The position numbers and the translations under genes are program-made. From Monocercomonoides exilis (Eukaryota; Preaxostyla; Oxymonadida; Polymastigidae): DNA of 64,000 bases. The notes beneath the pieces were generated by a model. It made no database searches. It was not told the origin of the DNA and saw nothing but the letters and a program-made list of their open reading frames with translations. The stretch is taken from assembly GCA_001643675.2 (NCBI GenBank), contig LSRY02000008.1, positions 1,421,001 to 1,485,000 of the forward strand, read 5' to 3'. Below are positions 8,389 through 19,473 of the stretch, one piece after another (the stretch's first letter is position 1; each line of letters begins with the position of its first letter).

Positions 8389-10113
8389 ATGGATTCGAAA
8401 GGAATATGGAAAGAAGGAAGAAGATGCACACAGGAGAAAAAGGGATATGGGGAAAGCATGCTAATTGGAAGAGTCAGAAGAAATAGGAAAATGGATTTTG
8501 AGCTTATTTGGATATTTTGTATTATTGCAACAAGATCAAGGGGAAGAAAAGGTAGCGTTGAAGGAAGCATTTCAGTGAGTGAGTCTCACTTCCCTTCTTT
8601 TTGTGCCTCATCAGCCCCGTTCATTTCTTCACCTTCCATTCCCCTTATATCCCTCTTTCATTTGACATTTTTCAACATATCAACAGCAAATGATGCATGC
8701 TCATTTACAACAACTACATCACCCCAAACATCATGTCTGATGAGCAGCTGTTCATTCTCATCAGTCTGTGATGCATATTATGGAGGAATTGTTCATTCCC
8801 TCAACAATCCCTATGCCTCTCTGACTGCTTCAAACACCTCATTCATTGGGTGTTGTCGAACAAGGAATGTTGTTTGTGAAGGAACTGCAGAGGCACCATT
8901 GAAGCCAGACAGACAAAGCATTACAGAAAATATAGCGAATACGTTCACTTGGTGCGAATGGAGTGGATCGAAGGCTTCTGAGACGAGTGAAGATTATTCA
9001 AATCAAGCCTCGAATGGAGGAGCAATATTTATGCACACCTTAACATCTGGAACACTCTCCATTTCTCACTGCGCATTCAACGAGTGTTCTTCATATTGTT
9101 GCGGTGGAGGGATAATGTGCCATACAATCAAAGCAGTGACAATTGAAAGCAGCACTTTCAATTTCTGTATCTCCTCAAATCGATATGGAGGAGGTGTGTA
9201 TTTATATGGAATTTCCACTTGTGCTCGGGTGAGTGGATGCGAGTTCAAAAACTGTCAAGCGATTGGCTTAGGGGGAGGATTGAAATTAGAAAATTTTAAT
9301 GTATCAGAAGGATGCATTGGAGAAGAAAAAGGGGAAGGGGAGAGTGCGTGTGTGTTTGACTGCAGTTTCACTTCATGCTCAGTCACAAATACACTTGGTG
9401 GAGGCATGTATTGTGTTACTGTTCCTGCGACGCAATTTAAAATGAGGAGCATTCAGTTTATTTCATGTTCAGCACGGCAAGAGGGAGGAGGATTATGTTT
9501 GCATCCAAATCGAGCAACAGCACCTGACAATAAACTATATTGCTTCTTCTTATTTTTTCACGAATGCAGCTGCAGGGATGCAGCCAATCCTCGCGGACAT
9601 GACGTTGAATATGTCGATACATACAATCTGTATTTGGATTCAGGAAATCCATTCCATGAATGTTACACCACAAACACAAACGATAAGAGGATCTGCTTTG
9701 CATATAATTATGCAAATGCAAGTGCCTGGACATATGATCAAACATCAAAAAAAAATTGGCTGAAGGATAAGACAATTTATGTATCTGTTGGTGGGAATGA
9801 TAATTTTGAGTTGTGTGGGGCAAATGAAACATTTCCTTGTCTGACAGTGAAAAAGGCGTTTGAGATGTGTGAGGTGCAGATTAGTTTGGCAATCACGCTG
9901 ATGGAAGGGAATCATCAAAGCGAAGCAAGAACAGTTGAGATTGGAGAAAAGAAGATTTCAGTAATTGGGAAGGGAAGGACGGAGAGTTCGATTGAAATGA
10001 AATCACTTTCATCATCAGCAGCAGCTGGAGCTCTATTCGGTGTGACGACAGGTTATCTGGGAATGAGTCACTTGAAGATTGACTGCAACTCATCAGTAAG
10101 TCCTCATTCATGA
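8389..10113 (+). CDS. G3 left copy: cysteine-rich parallel beta-helix protein fragment
   Basis: This frame has 574 codons and is the innermost P1 gene. The ATG lies in the conserved 5' segment and leads through SISVSESHF to LTFFNIST near residue 92. WCEWSGSK follows near 188, with rungs GGAIFM, GGGIMC, GGGVYLY, GGGLKLE, GGGMYC and GGGLCLHPNR, then YCFFLFFHEC. The second region is KTIYVSVGGND, FELCGANETFPC, LTVKKAFEMCE. It continues farther than G1/G2 through ALFGVTTGYLGMSHL to DCNSS. A perfect GTAAGT lies at 10095-10100 just before the stop, so an intron donor is possible and the printed stop may not be the real end. Downstream DNA is shared with G7. Confidence 0.65.
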   Translation: MDSKGIWKEGRRCTQEKKGYGESMLIGRVRRNRKMDFELIWIFCIIATRSRGRKGSVEGSISVSESHFPSFCASSAPFISSPSIPLISLFHLTFFNISTANDACSFTTTTSPQTSCLMSSCSFSSVCDAYYGGIVHSLNNPYASLTASNTSFIGCCRTRNVVCEGTAEAPLKPDRQSITENIANTFTWCEWSGSKASETSEDYSNQASNGGAIFMHTLTSGTLSISHCAFNECSSYCCGGGIMCHTIKAVTIESSTFNFCISSNRYGGGVYLYGISTCARVSGCEFKNCQAIGLGGGLKLENFNVSEGCIGEEKGEGESACVFDCSFTSCSVTNTLGGGMYCVTVPATQFKMRSIQFISCSARQEGGGLCLHPNRATAPDNKLYCFFLFFHECSCRDAANPRGHDVEYVDTYNLYLDSGNPFHECYTTNTNDKRICFAYNYANASAWTYDQTSKKNWLKDKTIYVSVGGNDNFELCGANETFPCLTVKKAFEMCEVQISLAITLMEGNHQSEARTVEIGEKKISVIGKGRTESSIEMKSLSSSAAAGALFGVTTGYLGMSHLKIDCNSSVSPHS

Positions 10114-10280
10114 ATATATGAATTCTGTTAATGAGATGTGCTTTGGGAGTGAATGCACAACAGTAGAAAATATCTTTTTGTTTGGCGCATGATGCATCCT
10201 TATGCAATAAGTTTTGTTAACAGTCACAAGCATTGAGACATTTACGGAGATTTCTTTGTTTGTTTGTCGGTTGGTTGGTT

Positions 10281-11582
10281 TTGAGGAATTATAAAATTCG
10301 GTTAATCGATTTTTGTTTGAGAAATCAATGAAAATATGAACACAAAGTTAATTTGATGACGATGTGATGGTATTTTTTTGCATCAAATGGACATTTTTTC
10401 TTCTTTTCCGAATGAATGCAATAAAAAACAAAAATAGCACCATCCAAATTATGAAAAAGATGAGTCAATTTTTTTTTCTTTTTTTTTTTTTTTTGAAATT
10501 CTAATTTTTTGGATAAATAGATGAATACTTATTTCTCTCTTCTTTCTTTCTTTCTTTCTTTTATATTTTTTTAATTAGAATAATAGAACATTTACGAATT
10601 GTTATTGGAAAAGATAATACACCTTGATGATCAATCGCATGATATTTAATTGAACAATTTTTATTTTTTGTTTTTGTGTTGTTTTTGTCAAAGAATTTGG
10701 AAAAGAATATTTTTTTGAATCGATAAGAAGTTTGAAATCTGTTCAACTTGTTCGAGATTTTTTATCAAATTTTTTTATGAAAAAAATTAATCATCCTTTT
10801 TTATTCATATCATATTAATCATAAGAAACTGACATTTCTGAAATTCTTCCTTCATAATTTAAATACAATCATATAATTCGAATCGAGTTTGTGAATCTTC
10901 AAGAAAAACAAAAAACACTCAATATTATTTTTAATAATAATTCAGTTGTTGATTAGTGAGATATTGATTTTGACAACATTTGTTGAGTCAGATATTCATC
11001 AACACCCCCATCCTCATTTTTTTGAAAATTATAATCCTTTGTTATTTTTTTCAATCTCATATAATCATCAAGACACATCCTTTGAAACATGAAATAAATG
11101 ATCGACAAGTTTGGAAATGTTATTGTTATTTGGGAATGATTTCTGTGAAGTTCTGTTTATCATTTGTTGATGTCTCAAACAGATCTTGAGTTGTGTTGTG
11201 ATGTTCTTGTGATCAGAGACTGGCCCGTATTTCCATTGACATTTTTGAGACCAGTTATTTTTCCTTTGATGAATGAATCCACCATTCACACATTTTTATT
11301 TCATTTCTCCAAACATTTCATATCTTTCAAAAACACTTTTCCAATATTCTTTGATCAATACACCAATTGTTCTTCTGATTGAATTCTCTCTTCTTTTTGA
11401 TAAATCACAAATGTTTGATTTTTTGATTTTACCAATCATTCTATTCAAATTCAAACATTTCTATTCAATCTAAAATTTGTCTTGTTGTTTTTATATCCAT
11501 TTTCATTTGTGTAATTCTTTTTGAAAAGTCACAAATGTTTCATTTTTATTCATATCAACAATTTCATATTTTGCTCAGATTT
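10281..11582 (+). repeat. Central module, P1 left half
   Basis: From TTGAGGAATTATAAAATTCGG at 10281 inward, the sequence is highly similar to 38528-39972 of P2, apart from a 175-bp element present only in P2. Outside this point the similarity between the palindromes falls off. The module holds AT-rich DNA, a TTTC microsatellite near 10540 and relic-like frames on the minus strand (one of 73 codons at 11068-11289 and one ending FPITIRKC near 10590). It could be a decayed mobile element. No transposase motif is recognisable. Confidence 0.75.
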
Positions 11583-11674
11583 CTGTTTCCACTCAATAAT
11601 CTTCAAATGAATGTTTGAAATTGCATTATATAGACATATATTCCATATTAGTGAAGTTTGGTGTATTTCAACAA
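11583..11674. other. P1 central spacer (loop)
   Basis: These 92 bp are the only non-palindromic sequence at the P1 centre. They are bordered by CATATTTTGCTCAGATTT on the left and its one-mismatch reverse complement on the right. I see no motif or sub-hairpin in them. The sequence differs from the P2 spacer. Confidence 0.85.
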
Positions 11675-12902
11675 AAATTTGAGCAAAATATGAAATTGTT
11701 GATATGAATAAAAATGAAACATTTGTGACTTTTCAAAAAGAATTACACAAATGAAAATGGATATAAAAACAACAAGACAAATTTTAGATTGAATAGAAAT
11801 GTTTGAATTTGAATAGAATGATTGGTAAAATCAAAAAATCAAACATTTGTGATTTATCAAAAAGAAGAGAGAATTCAATCAGAAGAACAATTGGTGTATT
11901 TATCAAAGAATATTGGAAAAGTGTTTTTGAAAGATATGAAATGTTTGGAGAAATGAAATAAAAATGTGTGAATGGTGGATTCATTCATCAAAGGAAAAAT
12001 AACTGGTCTCAAAAATGTCAATGGAAATACGGGCCAGTCTCTGATCACAAGAACATCACAACACAACTCAAGATCTGTTTGAGACATCAACAAATGATAA
12101 ACAGAACTTCACAGAAATCATTCCCAAATAACAATAACATTTCCAAACTTGTCGATCATTTATTTCATGTTTCAAAGGATGTGTCTTGATGATTATATGA
12201 GATTGAAAAAATAACAAAGGATTATAATTTTCAAAAAAATGAGGATGGGGTGTTGATGAATATCTGACTCAACAAATGTTGTCAAAATCAATATCTCACT
12301 AATCAACAACTGAATTATTATTAAAAATAATATTGAGTGTTTTTGTTTTCTTGAAGATTCACAAACTCGATTCGAATTATATGATTGTATTTAAATTATG
12401 AAGGAAGAATTTCAGAAATGTCAGTTTCTTATGATTAATATGATATGAATAAAAAGGATGATTAATTTTTCATAAAAAATTTGATAAAAATCTCAATTCT
12501 TTGACAAAAACAACACAAAAACAAAAAATAAAAATTGTTCAATTAAATATCATGCGATTGATCATCAAGGTGTATTATCTTTCCAATAACAATTCGTAAA
12601 TGTTCTATTATTCTAATTAAAAAAATATAAAAAGAAAAGAAAGAAAGAAAGAAGAGAGAAATAAGTATTCATCTATTTATCCAAAAAAAAATTAGAATTT
12701 CAAAAAAAAAAAAAAAAAACTCATCTTTTCATAATTTGGATGGTGCTATTTTTGTTTTTTATTGCATTCATTCGGAAAAGAAGAAAAAATGTCCATTTGA
12801 TGCAAAAAAATACCATCACATCGTCATCAAATTAACTTTGTGTTCATATTTTCATTGATTTCTCAAACAAAAATCGATTAACCGAATTTTATAATTCCTC
12901 AA
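11675..12902 (-). repeat. Central module, P1 right half
   Basis: This is the reverse complement of the left half, with a deletion of about 56 bp at about 12494 that removes DNA present in the other three module copies. The oligo-A run at about 12700 is also longer and has lost the adjacent TTG spacer. Confidence 0.75.
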
Positions 12903-13068
12903 AACCAACCAACCGACAAACAAACAAAGAAATCTCCGTAAATGTCTCAATGCTTGTGACTGTTAACAAAACTTATTGCATAAGGATGCATCATGCGCCA
13001 AACAAAAGATATTTTCTACTGTTGTGCATTCACTCCCAAAGCACATCTCATTAACAGAATTCATATAT

Positions 13069-14792
13069 TCATGAATGAGGACTTACTGATGAGTTGCAGT
13101 CAATCTTCAAGTGACTCATTCCCAGATAACCTGTCGTCACACCGAATAGAGCTCCAGCTGCTGCTGATGATGAAAGTGATTTCATTTCAATCGAACTCTC
13201 CGTCCTTCCCTTCCCAATTACTGAAATCTTCTTTTCTCCAATCTCAACTGTTCTTGCTTCGCTTTGATGATTCCCTTCCATCAGCGTGATTGCCAAACTA
13301 ATCTGCACCTCACACATCTCAAACGCCTTTTCACTGTCAGACAAGGAAATGTTTCATTTGCCCCACACAACTCAAAATTATCATTCCCACCAACAGATAC
13401 ATAAATTGTCTTATCCTTCAGCCAATTTTTTTTTGATGTTTGATCATATGTCCAGGCACTTGCATTTGCATAATTATATGCAAAGCAGATCCTCTTATCG
13501 TTTGTGTTTGTGGTGTAACATTCATGGAATGGATTTCCTGAATCCAAATACAGATTGTATGTATCGACATATTCAACGTCATGTCCGCGAGGATTGGCTG
13601 CATCCCTGCAGCTGCATTCGTGAAAAAATAAGAAGAAGCAATATAGTTTATTGTCAGGTGCTGTTGCTCGATTTGGATGCAAACATAATCCTCCTCCCTC
13701 TTGCCGTGCTGAACATGAAATAAACTGAATGCTCCTCATTTTAAATTGCGTCGCAGGAACAGTAACACAATACATGCCTCCACCAAGTGTATTTGTGACT
13801 GAGCATGAAGTGAAACTGCAGTCAAACACACACGCACTCTCCCCTTCCCCTTTTTCTTCTCCAATGCATCCTTCTGATACATTAAAATTTTCTAATTTCA
13901 ATCCTCCCCCTAAGCCAATCGCTTGACAGTTTTTGAACTCGCATCCACTCACCCGAGCACAAGTGGAAATTCCATATAAATACACACCTCCTCCATATCG
14001 ATTTGAGGAGATACAGAAATTGAAAGTGCTGCTTTCAATTGTCACTGCTTTGATTGTATGGCACATTATCCCTCCACCGCAACAATATGAAGAACACTCG
14101 TTGAATGCGCAGTGAGAAATGGAGAGTGTTCCAGATGTTAAGGTGTGCATAAATATTGCTCCTCCATTCGAGGCTTGATTTGAATAATCTTCACTCGTCT
14201 CAGAAGCCTTCGATCCACTCCATTCGCACCAAGTGAACGTATTCGCTATATTTTCTGTAATGCTTTGTCTGTCTGGCTTCAATGGTGCCTCTGCAGTTCC
14301 TTCACAAACAACATTCCTTGTTCGACAACACCCAATGAATGAGGTGTTTGAAGCAGTCAGAGAGGCATAGGGATTGTTGAGGGAATGAACAATTCCTCCA
14401 TAATATGCATCACAGACTGATGAGAATGAACAGCTGCTCATCAGACATGATGTTTGGGGTGATGTAGTTGTTGTAAATGAGCATGCATCATTTGCTGTTG
14501 ATATGTTGAAAAATGTCAAATGAAAGAGGGATATAAGGGGAATGGAAGGTGAAGAAATGAACGGGGCTGATGAGGCACAAAAAGAAGGGAAGTGAGACTC
14601 ACTCACTGAAATGCTTCCTTCAACGCTACCTTTTCTTCCCCTTGATCTTGTTGCAATAATACAAAATATCCAAATAAGCTCAAAATCCATTTTCCTATTT
14701 CTTCTGACTCTTCCAATTAGCATGCTTTCCCCATATCCCTTTTTCTCCTGTGTGCATCTTCTTCCTTCTTTCCATATTCCTTTCGAATCCAT
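13069..14792 (-). pseudogene. G3 right copy, frameshifted
   Basis: It is the mirror of the G3 gene at 8389-10113, with the same domains in the same order. In the GTGAAAAAGG site of the LTVKKAF block, the run of five A in the left copy is four here (about 13330). The frame therefore breaks after LTVK and the C-terminal part continues in another frame (13069-13344). It could be a real lesion or a consensus error in a homopolymer. Confidence 0.65.
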
Positions 14793-15839
14793 TCATTTTG
14801 AATGTTCGTGCAAAAGTCCCTATTATTATTTTAAAAAAATTTTATAAAATAAAAATTTTATTAATACAAAAATACAAAATACAAAAATTCAATATAAAAT
14901 ATGCAAAACGAGTACCATTTTCTTTTTGAAATCTTCTTCATCTTTTTCTTTTTCTTCATTCTTCTTATCCTTCTTAACTTCCTGTTAGATATCTTCTTCT
15001 GACATCTCATCAGCTTTCCGCTCTCTATTCTGCCTCTTCCCCTCCCTCTTTCAAAATGCTATTTTCATCTCGCAAGCATCATCTTTTTCATTCATTTCAT
15101 ATATTTCATCTGGCTCATTCCCTGTTCGCTCTTCATTTCTCACCTTCTGCAATCTTTCCAGGCCTGATTCAAAAGCCATCTTTCCTTATCTCATGTGGCG
15201 AATTGGCCGAAAACATTCTTGCAAAGATTATAATTATATAAAAATAATAAAAATAATAAAAAACAAAAATATAAATTCATGCTCTTATTATTTCACCCTT
15301 CACAGACTTTCTTCTATTTCTTTCTCTTGCGCCTCTCAAAATATCGTCACGTCCCATCTGCAAGCCCATCTGCCCCATCTCTGCTGTATGTCCCATTTCC
15401 GATGGCATCGCTTCCCTTTGACCTCAAAAACCACCCCTTTAAAAAATCCTCAGTTCTGCTTCCACTCAATTAACTCCCACAACCAGAAGCTAATGCATAG
15501 GCGAGAAAAACGAAGAAGAGGAAGAGGAAGAAGATAACAATGATAAAGACGAAGAGTCGGAAGAAAATGAAAAAGAGGGCAATGAAGGTTTATATTTTTT
15601 GGAAAAAAAATTATTGATGATAAAGTTGGCGATGATAATTATGAATTTGGCAATGCCTTCACAATTAGCAGCATCAACAAATGCTCTGAATCTGTCTTTC
15701 TGCTCCTCCTTCTTTGCCATCTCAAAAATCTGCCAGCAAAAACCAATAAAAGCAGAAAAATAGATTAGAAGCCGTTAGAAATTTTTTGTTATGAATTAAG
15801 CCGAAGTTATCGAGGAACATTTTTTTTAAAATAAAATGT
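14793..15839. other. Spacer between G3 and G2 units, right arm
   Basis: This is the mirror of 7344-8388, with the AT tract, pyrimidine-rich flank and GAA microsatellite in opposite order. One base in the A run at about 15603 differs from the left arm. No gene is supported. Confidence 0.45.
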
Positions 15840-17570
15840 CTAAAAGGAGAAATAACAAGCAGATGAAGAGGAGGAGAATGAACGGTTTAAATTCGTTTTT
15901 GTTCCAATCGAATATTTCTCTTTGTCTTTCCCAATGGCTGAAATCTTCTTTGTCCCAATCTCAATTGTTTTTGTCTCGCTTGTGTGTTTCCCTTCCAGCA
16001 GCGTGACTGACAGACTCACCTGGATCATGCTCTTTTCAACAGCAACACCAATGGTTCGGCATGCACTTGACTCATCCAATCCACACAACTCTTCTTCATT
16101 TCCTCCGCTCGCTGCCACAAATCGATTGAGAATTCCTCTCTTCAGCCAATCCATTTTCATTGTTTGATCATACACCCAACTCCCTGAACTCGAATAATTA
16201 TACACATAACACATCCTCTGGTCATCTGTGTTTGTTGTGTAACATTCATAGAACGGATTTCCTGTGCTCAAAAAACATTGTAATAATCAACATAATACGC
16301 ATCGTGACCATATGGATTAGATTCATCTCTGCATTTGCATTCGTGGAAGAACAGGAAATAACAATAGAACCCATCATCTGGCTTTTCTGATTTTTCTGGT
16401 CTGAAGCTCAATCCTCCTCCATATGCAGTTGCTGAACATGAAATGAACTGAATGCTCCTCATTTTAAATTGATTAGGAACATTGTAACAACGCATTCCTC
16501 CACCAGTTGTGCTTGTCACTGAGCATGAAGCAAAGCTGCAGTCAAACACACACGCACTTTCTCCTCCTCCATTTTCTGTTGGAATGCATCCTGGCCCTGA
16601 AACCTGAAAATTTTCGAGAAAAAGTCCTCCTCCTTGAATACTTGCTTTGCAACCCTGGAATTCACATCCGCTGATCCGAACACACGAAGTTATATAATAA
16701 ACATACAATCCTCCTCCATAATAACTTTGAGCTGTACAATCATTGAATGTATTGTCTTCAGCAATGAGTGTTTTGATTTGCCGGCATATTACTCCCCCAC
16801 CTCCATAATGCGCATAACAGTTGTTGAACGTGCAGTGTTGAATAGAAATTGAGGCAGATGCCAAATTGTTCATGTTGATTGCTCCGCCATTTGAAGTACG
16901 ATCAGTATGATCGTCAACATCTCCTGTTGTTTTCGACCCGTTCCATTCGCACCAAGTGAACGTATTCGCTATATTTTCTGTAATGCTTTGCCTCTCTGGA
17001 GTCAACTTGACATCTGAAGTTCCTTCGCAAACAACATTCCTTGTCCGGAAGCATCCAACAAACGAGGTGTTTGAGGCAGTCAAAGAGGCATAGGGATTGT
17101 TGAGTGAGGGAACAATTCCGCCATCATATGCATTGCAGACTGATGAAAAGGAGCAACTACTCATAAAACATGAGGTTTGTGTTGACATAGTGGTAGAAGG
17201 TGAGCATGCCTCATTTGCTGTTGAGATGTTGAAAAATACCAAATGAAAGAGAGATATAAGGGATATAGATGGTGAAAAGAAAAATGGGGAAGAAGATGAG
17301 AAACGCGATTCACTCACTGAAATTCTTCCTTCTCTTTTGATTTTTTGACCATACACCTGTTTTGCATCTCCGCGCCATGTAGCAGAATATTTCCTAAATT
17401 CAGATTCTTTCCTCGCCTCTTCTGCTGAAGACAATTGGCTCCCATTAAAAGCAGAAAAGCATCTTTTTTCTTCAATGCTTCTGAACGGAAGCAGCATTCC
17501 AACATTCTTCATCATTTGTTTTTTCCAAAATCACTTTTTCAACTGTAACCATCTTCTGCCTTCTTTCCAT
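15840..17570 (-). pseudogene. G2 right copy, frameshifted
   Basis: It is the mirror of G2 at 5613-7343. The seven-T run before the GAGCACAGG site is six here (about 16270), splitting the gene into an N-terminal frame (16268-17515) and a C-terminal frame (15840-16271). A second homopolymer change near 17520 (five A to six) removes the upstream ATG frame. Otherwise the copy is almost identical. Both lesions are in mononucleotide runs, so sequencing error must be excluded. Confidence 0.65.
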
Positions 17571-18024
17571 ATTCCATTCGCATTCTTCGCTTTTGAATAC
17601 TCATCCAAAAAATTCTTATTGTCATAAAATAATTATAAAAAATAAATGATATAAAATCACTCAAAGAAAAGTATGAAAAAAATATTACAGAAACATCAAA
17701 GAATTAATTTTGTACAAGAAAAACAAAACAAATCATTCAGCAAACCTTTTTATTTTGAGTTTTCTTCACACACTTTTTCTTCCTCGTCGTTTCTTCTCCT
17801 CCGACCAGTATTCCCTCATCCCTCCAATTTCAATCTCAAAACCCTTCTTCTCCATCTCCGCTTTCCATCTCACGACCAATGAAATTGACCCTCTTCTGCT
17901 TCCAAATTTTGCTCATTTCCTTTCCTCAGCGTGGCTTCCGGCCGAATAATTCCAACAGCCAAAATATTAAAAATAGACAATGACTACAATATAATTGAAG
18001 ATAATAAAACAGAAATTGAAGATA
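17571..18024. other. Spacer between G2 and G1 units, right arm
   Basis: This is the mirror of 5160-5612. It contains the family 3' flank (GAATAATTCCAACAGCC) and AT-rich DNA. No gene is supported. Confidence 0.45.
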
Positions 18025-19473
18025 TTAATGAAGAAGACGAAGAAGACGAGTCTGAAGGAGATGAAAAAAGAAGAGGAGAATAAAAAGCTGCGGAGCAGAG
18101 AATAAAGGCAAAACAGCATTCCTTCCAATCGCATTCTTCTTTTTTTCCTTTCCAACAGCAGAAATCTTCTTTGCCCCAATATCAATTGTTGTTGTCTCGC
18201 TTCGATGATCCCCTTCCATAAGCGTGACTGACAAGCTTATCTGTATTTCACACATCTCAAACGCCTTCTTCACTGTCAGACACGGATTTGATTCATTTGA
18301 CCCGCACAGCTCATATTCATCATTTCCATTCGCTGAGACATATATCGTCTTGTCCTTCAGCCAATCCTTTTTCGATATTTGATCATACACCCAATTAGTA
18401 CCATCATAGTGTTCATAAAACATTCTTCTATCATCAGCATTTGTAGTATAGCACTCGTTGAACGGATTTCCAGAATCCAAAAAATGTTTGTAATAATCTG
18501 TATATGCAATATCATGTCCCCGTGGAGAAGTGGCCGAACATTTGCATTCGTGAAAAAAAAGAAAATAACAATAATGTCCATCTTTTGGCGCTGTTGTAAT
18601 ACGTGGATCCACACTCAACCCTCCTCCATATGACGATGCATTGCATGAAATAAATTGAATGCTTCTAATCTTAACTTGAACAGGAATATTGTAACAACGC
18701 ATTCCTCCACCATACGAATTTGTGACTGAACATAAAGTGAAACTGCAATCAAACACACACGCACTCTCCCCTTCTCCATTTTCTGTTGGAATGCATCCTG
18801 GCCCTGAAACCTGAAAATTGTCGAGATAAAGTCCTCCTCCATATCCATTTGCTTTACAATCCTGGAATTCACATCCGCTGATCTGAACACATGTTGAAAT
18901 CACATAAATACACATCCCTCCTCCAGCACTTTTTTGAGCTGTGCATGAGTTGAATGAGTTGTTTTCAATCTCAACAGATTTGATTTTTGCACACATGACT
19001 CCTCCTCCATCACAATAAGCATTGCAATCATTGAATGAGCAGTGCTTAATTGAAATTATAGCATTTGATTGGCTGTGCATGCAAATAGCCCCTCCATTTG
19101 AAGCAATGTCTTCCCATGTATTTTCTGTTCCTGTCGTCTTCGATCCATTCCATTCACACCAAATGAATGAATTAGCTCCATTGGTTGTTGTGCTTTGTCT
19201 CACTGGCTTTAATGGTACCTCTGCAGTTCCATTGCATTCAACATTCCTTTTCCTGCAACATCCAACGAATGAGGTATTTGAGGCAGTCAGAGAGGCCAAG
19301 GGGTTGTTCAGAGAAGGAACAATTCCTCCATCATATGCATCACACACTAATGAAAATAAGCAGCTGTATATCAAACATGATGTTTGGGAAAATGTAGTTG
19401 CTGGAGATGAATATGCCTCATTTGCTGTTGAGATGTTGAAAAATGTGAGTTGTGAGAAGGAAATAAGGAGCAT
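18025..19473 (-). CDS. G1 right copy: cysteine-rich parallel beta-helix protein fragment
   Basis: This frame has 482 codons and mirrors the left G1 over its whole length, including the same truncated hydrophobic tail. The one clustered difference lies in the ESACVFDCSF rung. This copy reads SFTLCSVTNSYGGGM, whereas the left copy reads SFASCSVTSTTGGGM, exactly as in G2. This copy therefore probably keeps the ancestral G1 sequence. Function is inferred only from the beta-helix repeat pattern: an extracellular or surface structural protein or a fragment of one. Confidence 0.7.
   Translation of the reverse strand: MLLISFSQLTFFNISTANEAYSSPATTFSQTSCLIYSCLFSLVCDAYDGGIVPSLNNPLASLTASNTSFVGCCRKRNVECNGTAEVPLKPVRQSTTTNGANSFIWCEWNGSKTTGTENTWEDIASNGGAICMHSQSNAIISIKHCSFNDCNAYCDGGGVMCAKIKSVEIENNSFNSCTAQKSAGGGMCIYVISTCVQISGCEFQDCKANGYGGGLYLDNFQVSGPGCIPTENGEGESACVFDCSFTLCSVTNSYGGGMRCYNIPVQVKIRSIQFISCNASSYGGGLSVDPRITTAPKDGHYCYFLFFHECKCSATSPRGHDIAYTDYYKHFLDSGNPFNECYTTNADDRRMFYEHYDGTNWVYDQISKKDWLKDKTIYVSANGNDEYELCGSNESNPCLTVKKAFEMCEIQISLSVTLMEGDHRSETTTIDIGAKKISAVGKEKKKNAIGRNAVLPLFSAPQLFILLFFFHLLQTRLLRLLH

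Larger units (their letters stand above)
1781..11582 (+). repeat. Palindrome P1, left arm
   Basis: The sequence is the reverse complement of 11675-21406, with mirrored coordinates summing to about 23184-23257 along its length. Visible differences are homopolymer indels, scattered substitutions, one conversion patch in G1 (4411-4471) and a deletion of about 56 bp in the right arm. Near-identity stops at 1781, inside repeat R. Beyond that point the two flanks are still related but clearly diverged. Confidence 0.97.

Noticed and set aside
3711-10113. Bacterial (chlamydial PMP) origin of the beta-helix genes
   Set aside because: Only the general GGA/GGG and FxxC repeat style is shared. Composition and context are like the surrounding eukaryotic DNA.
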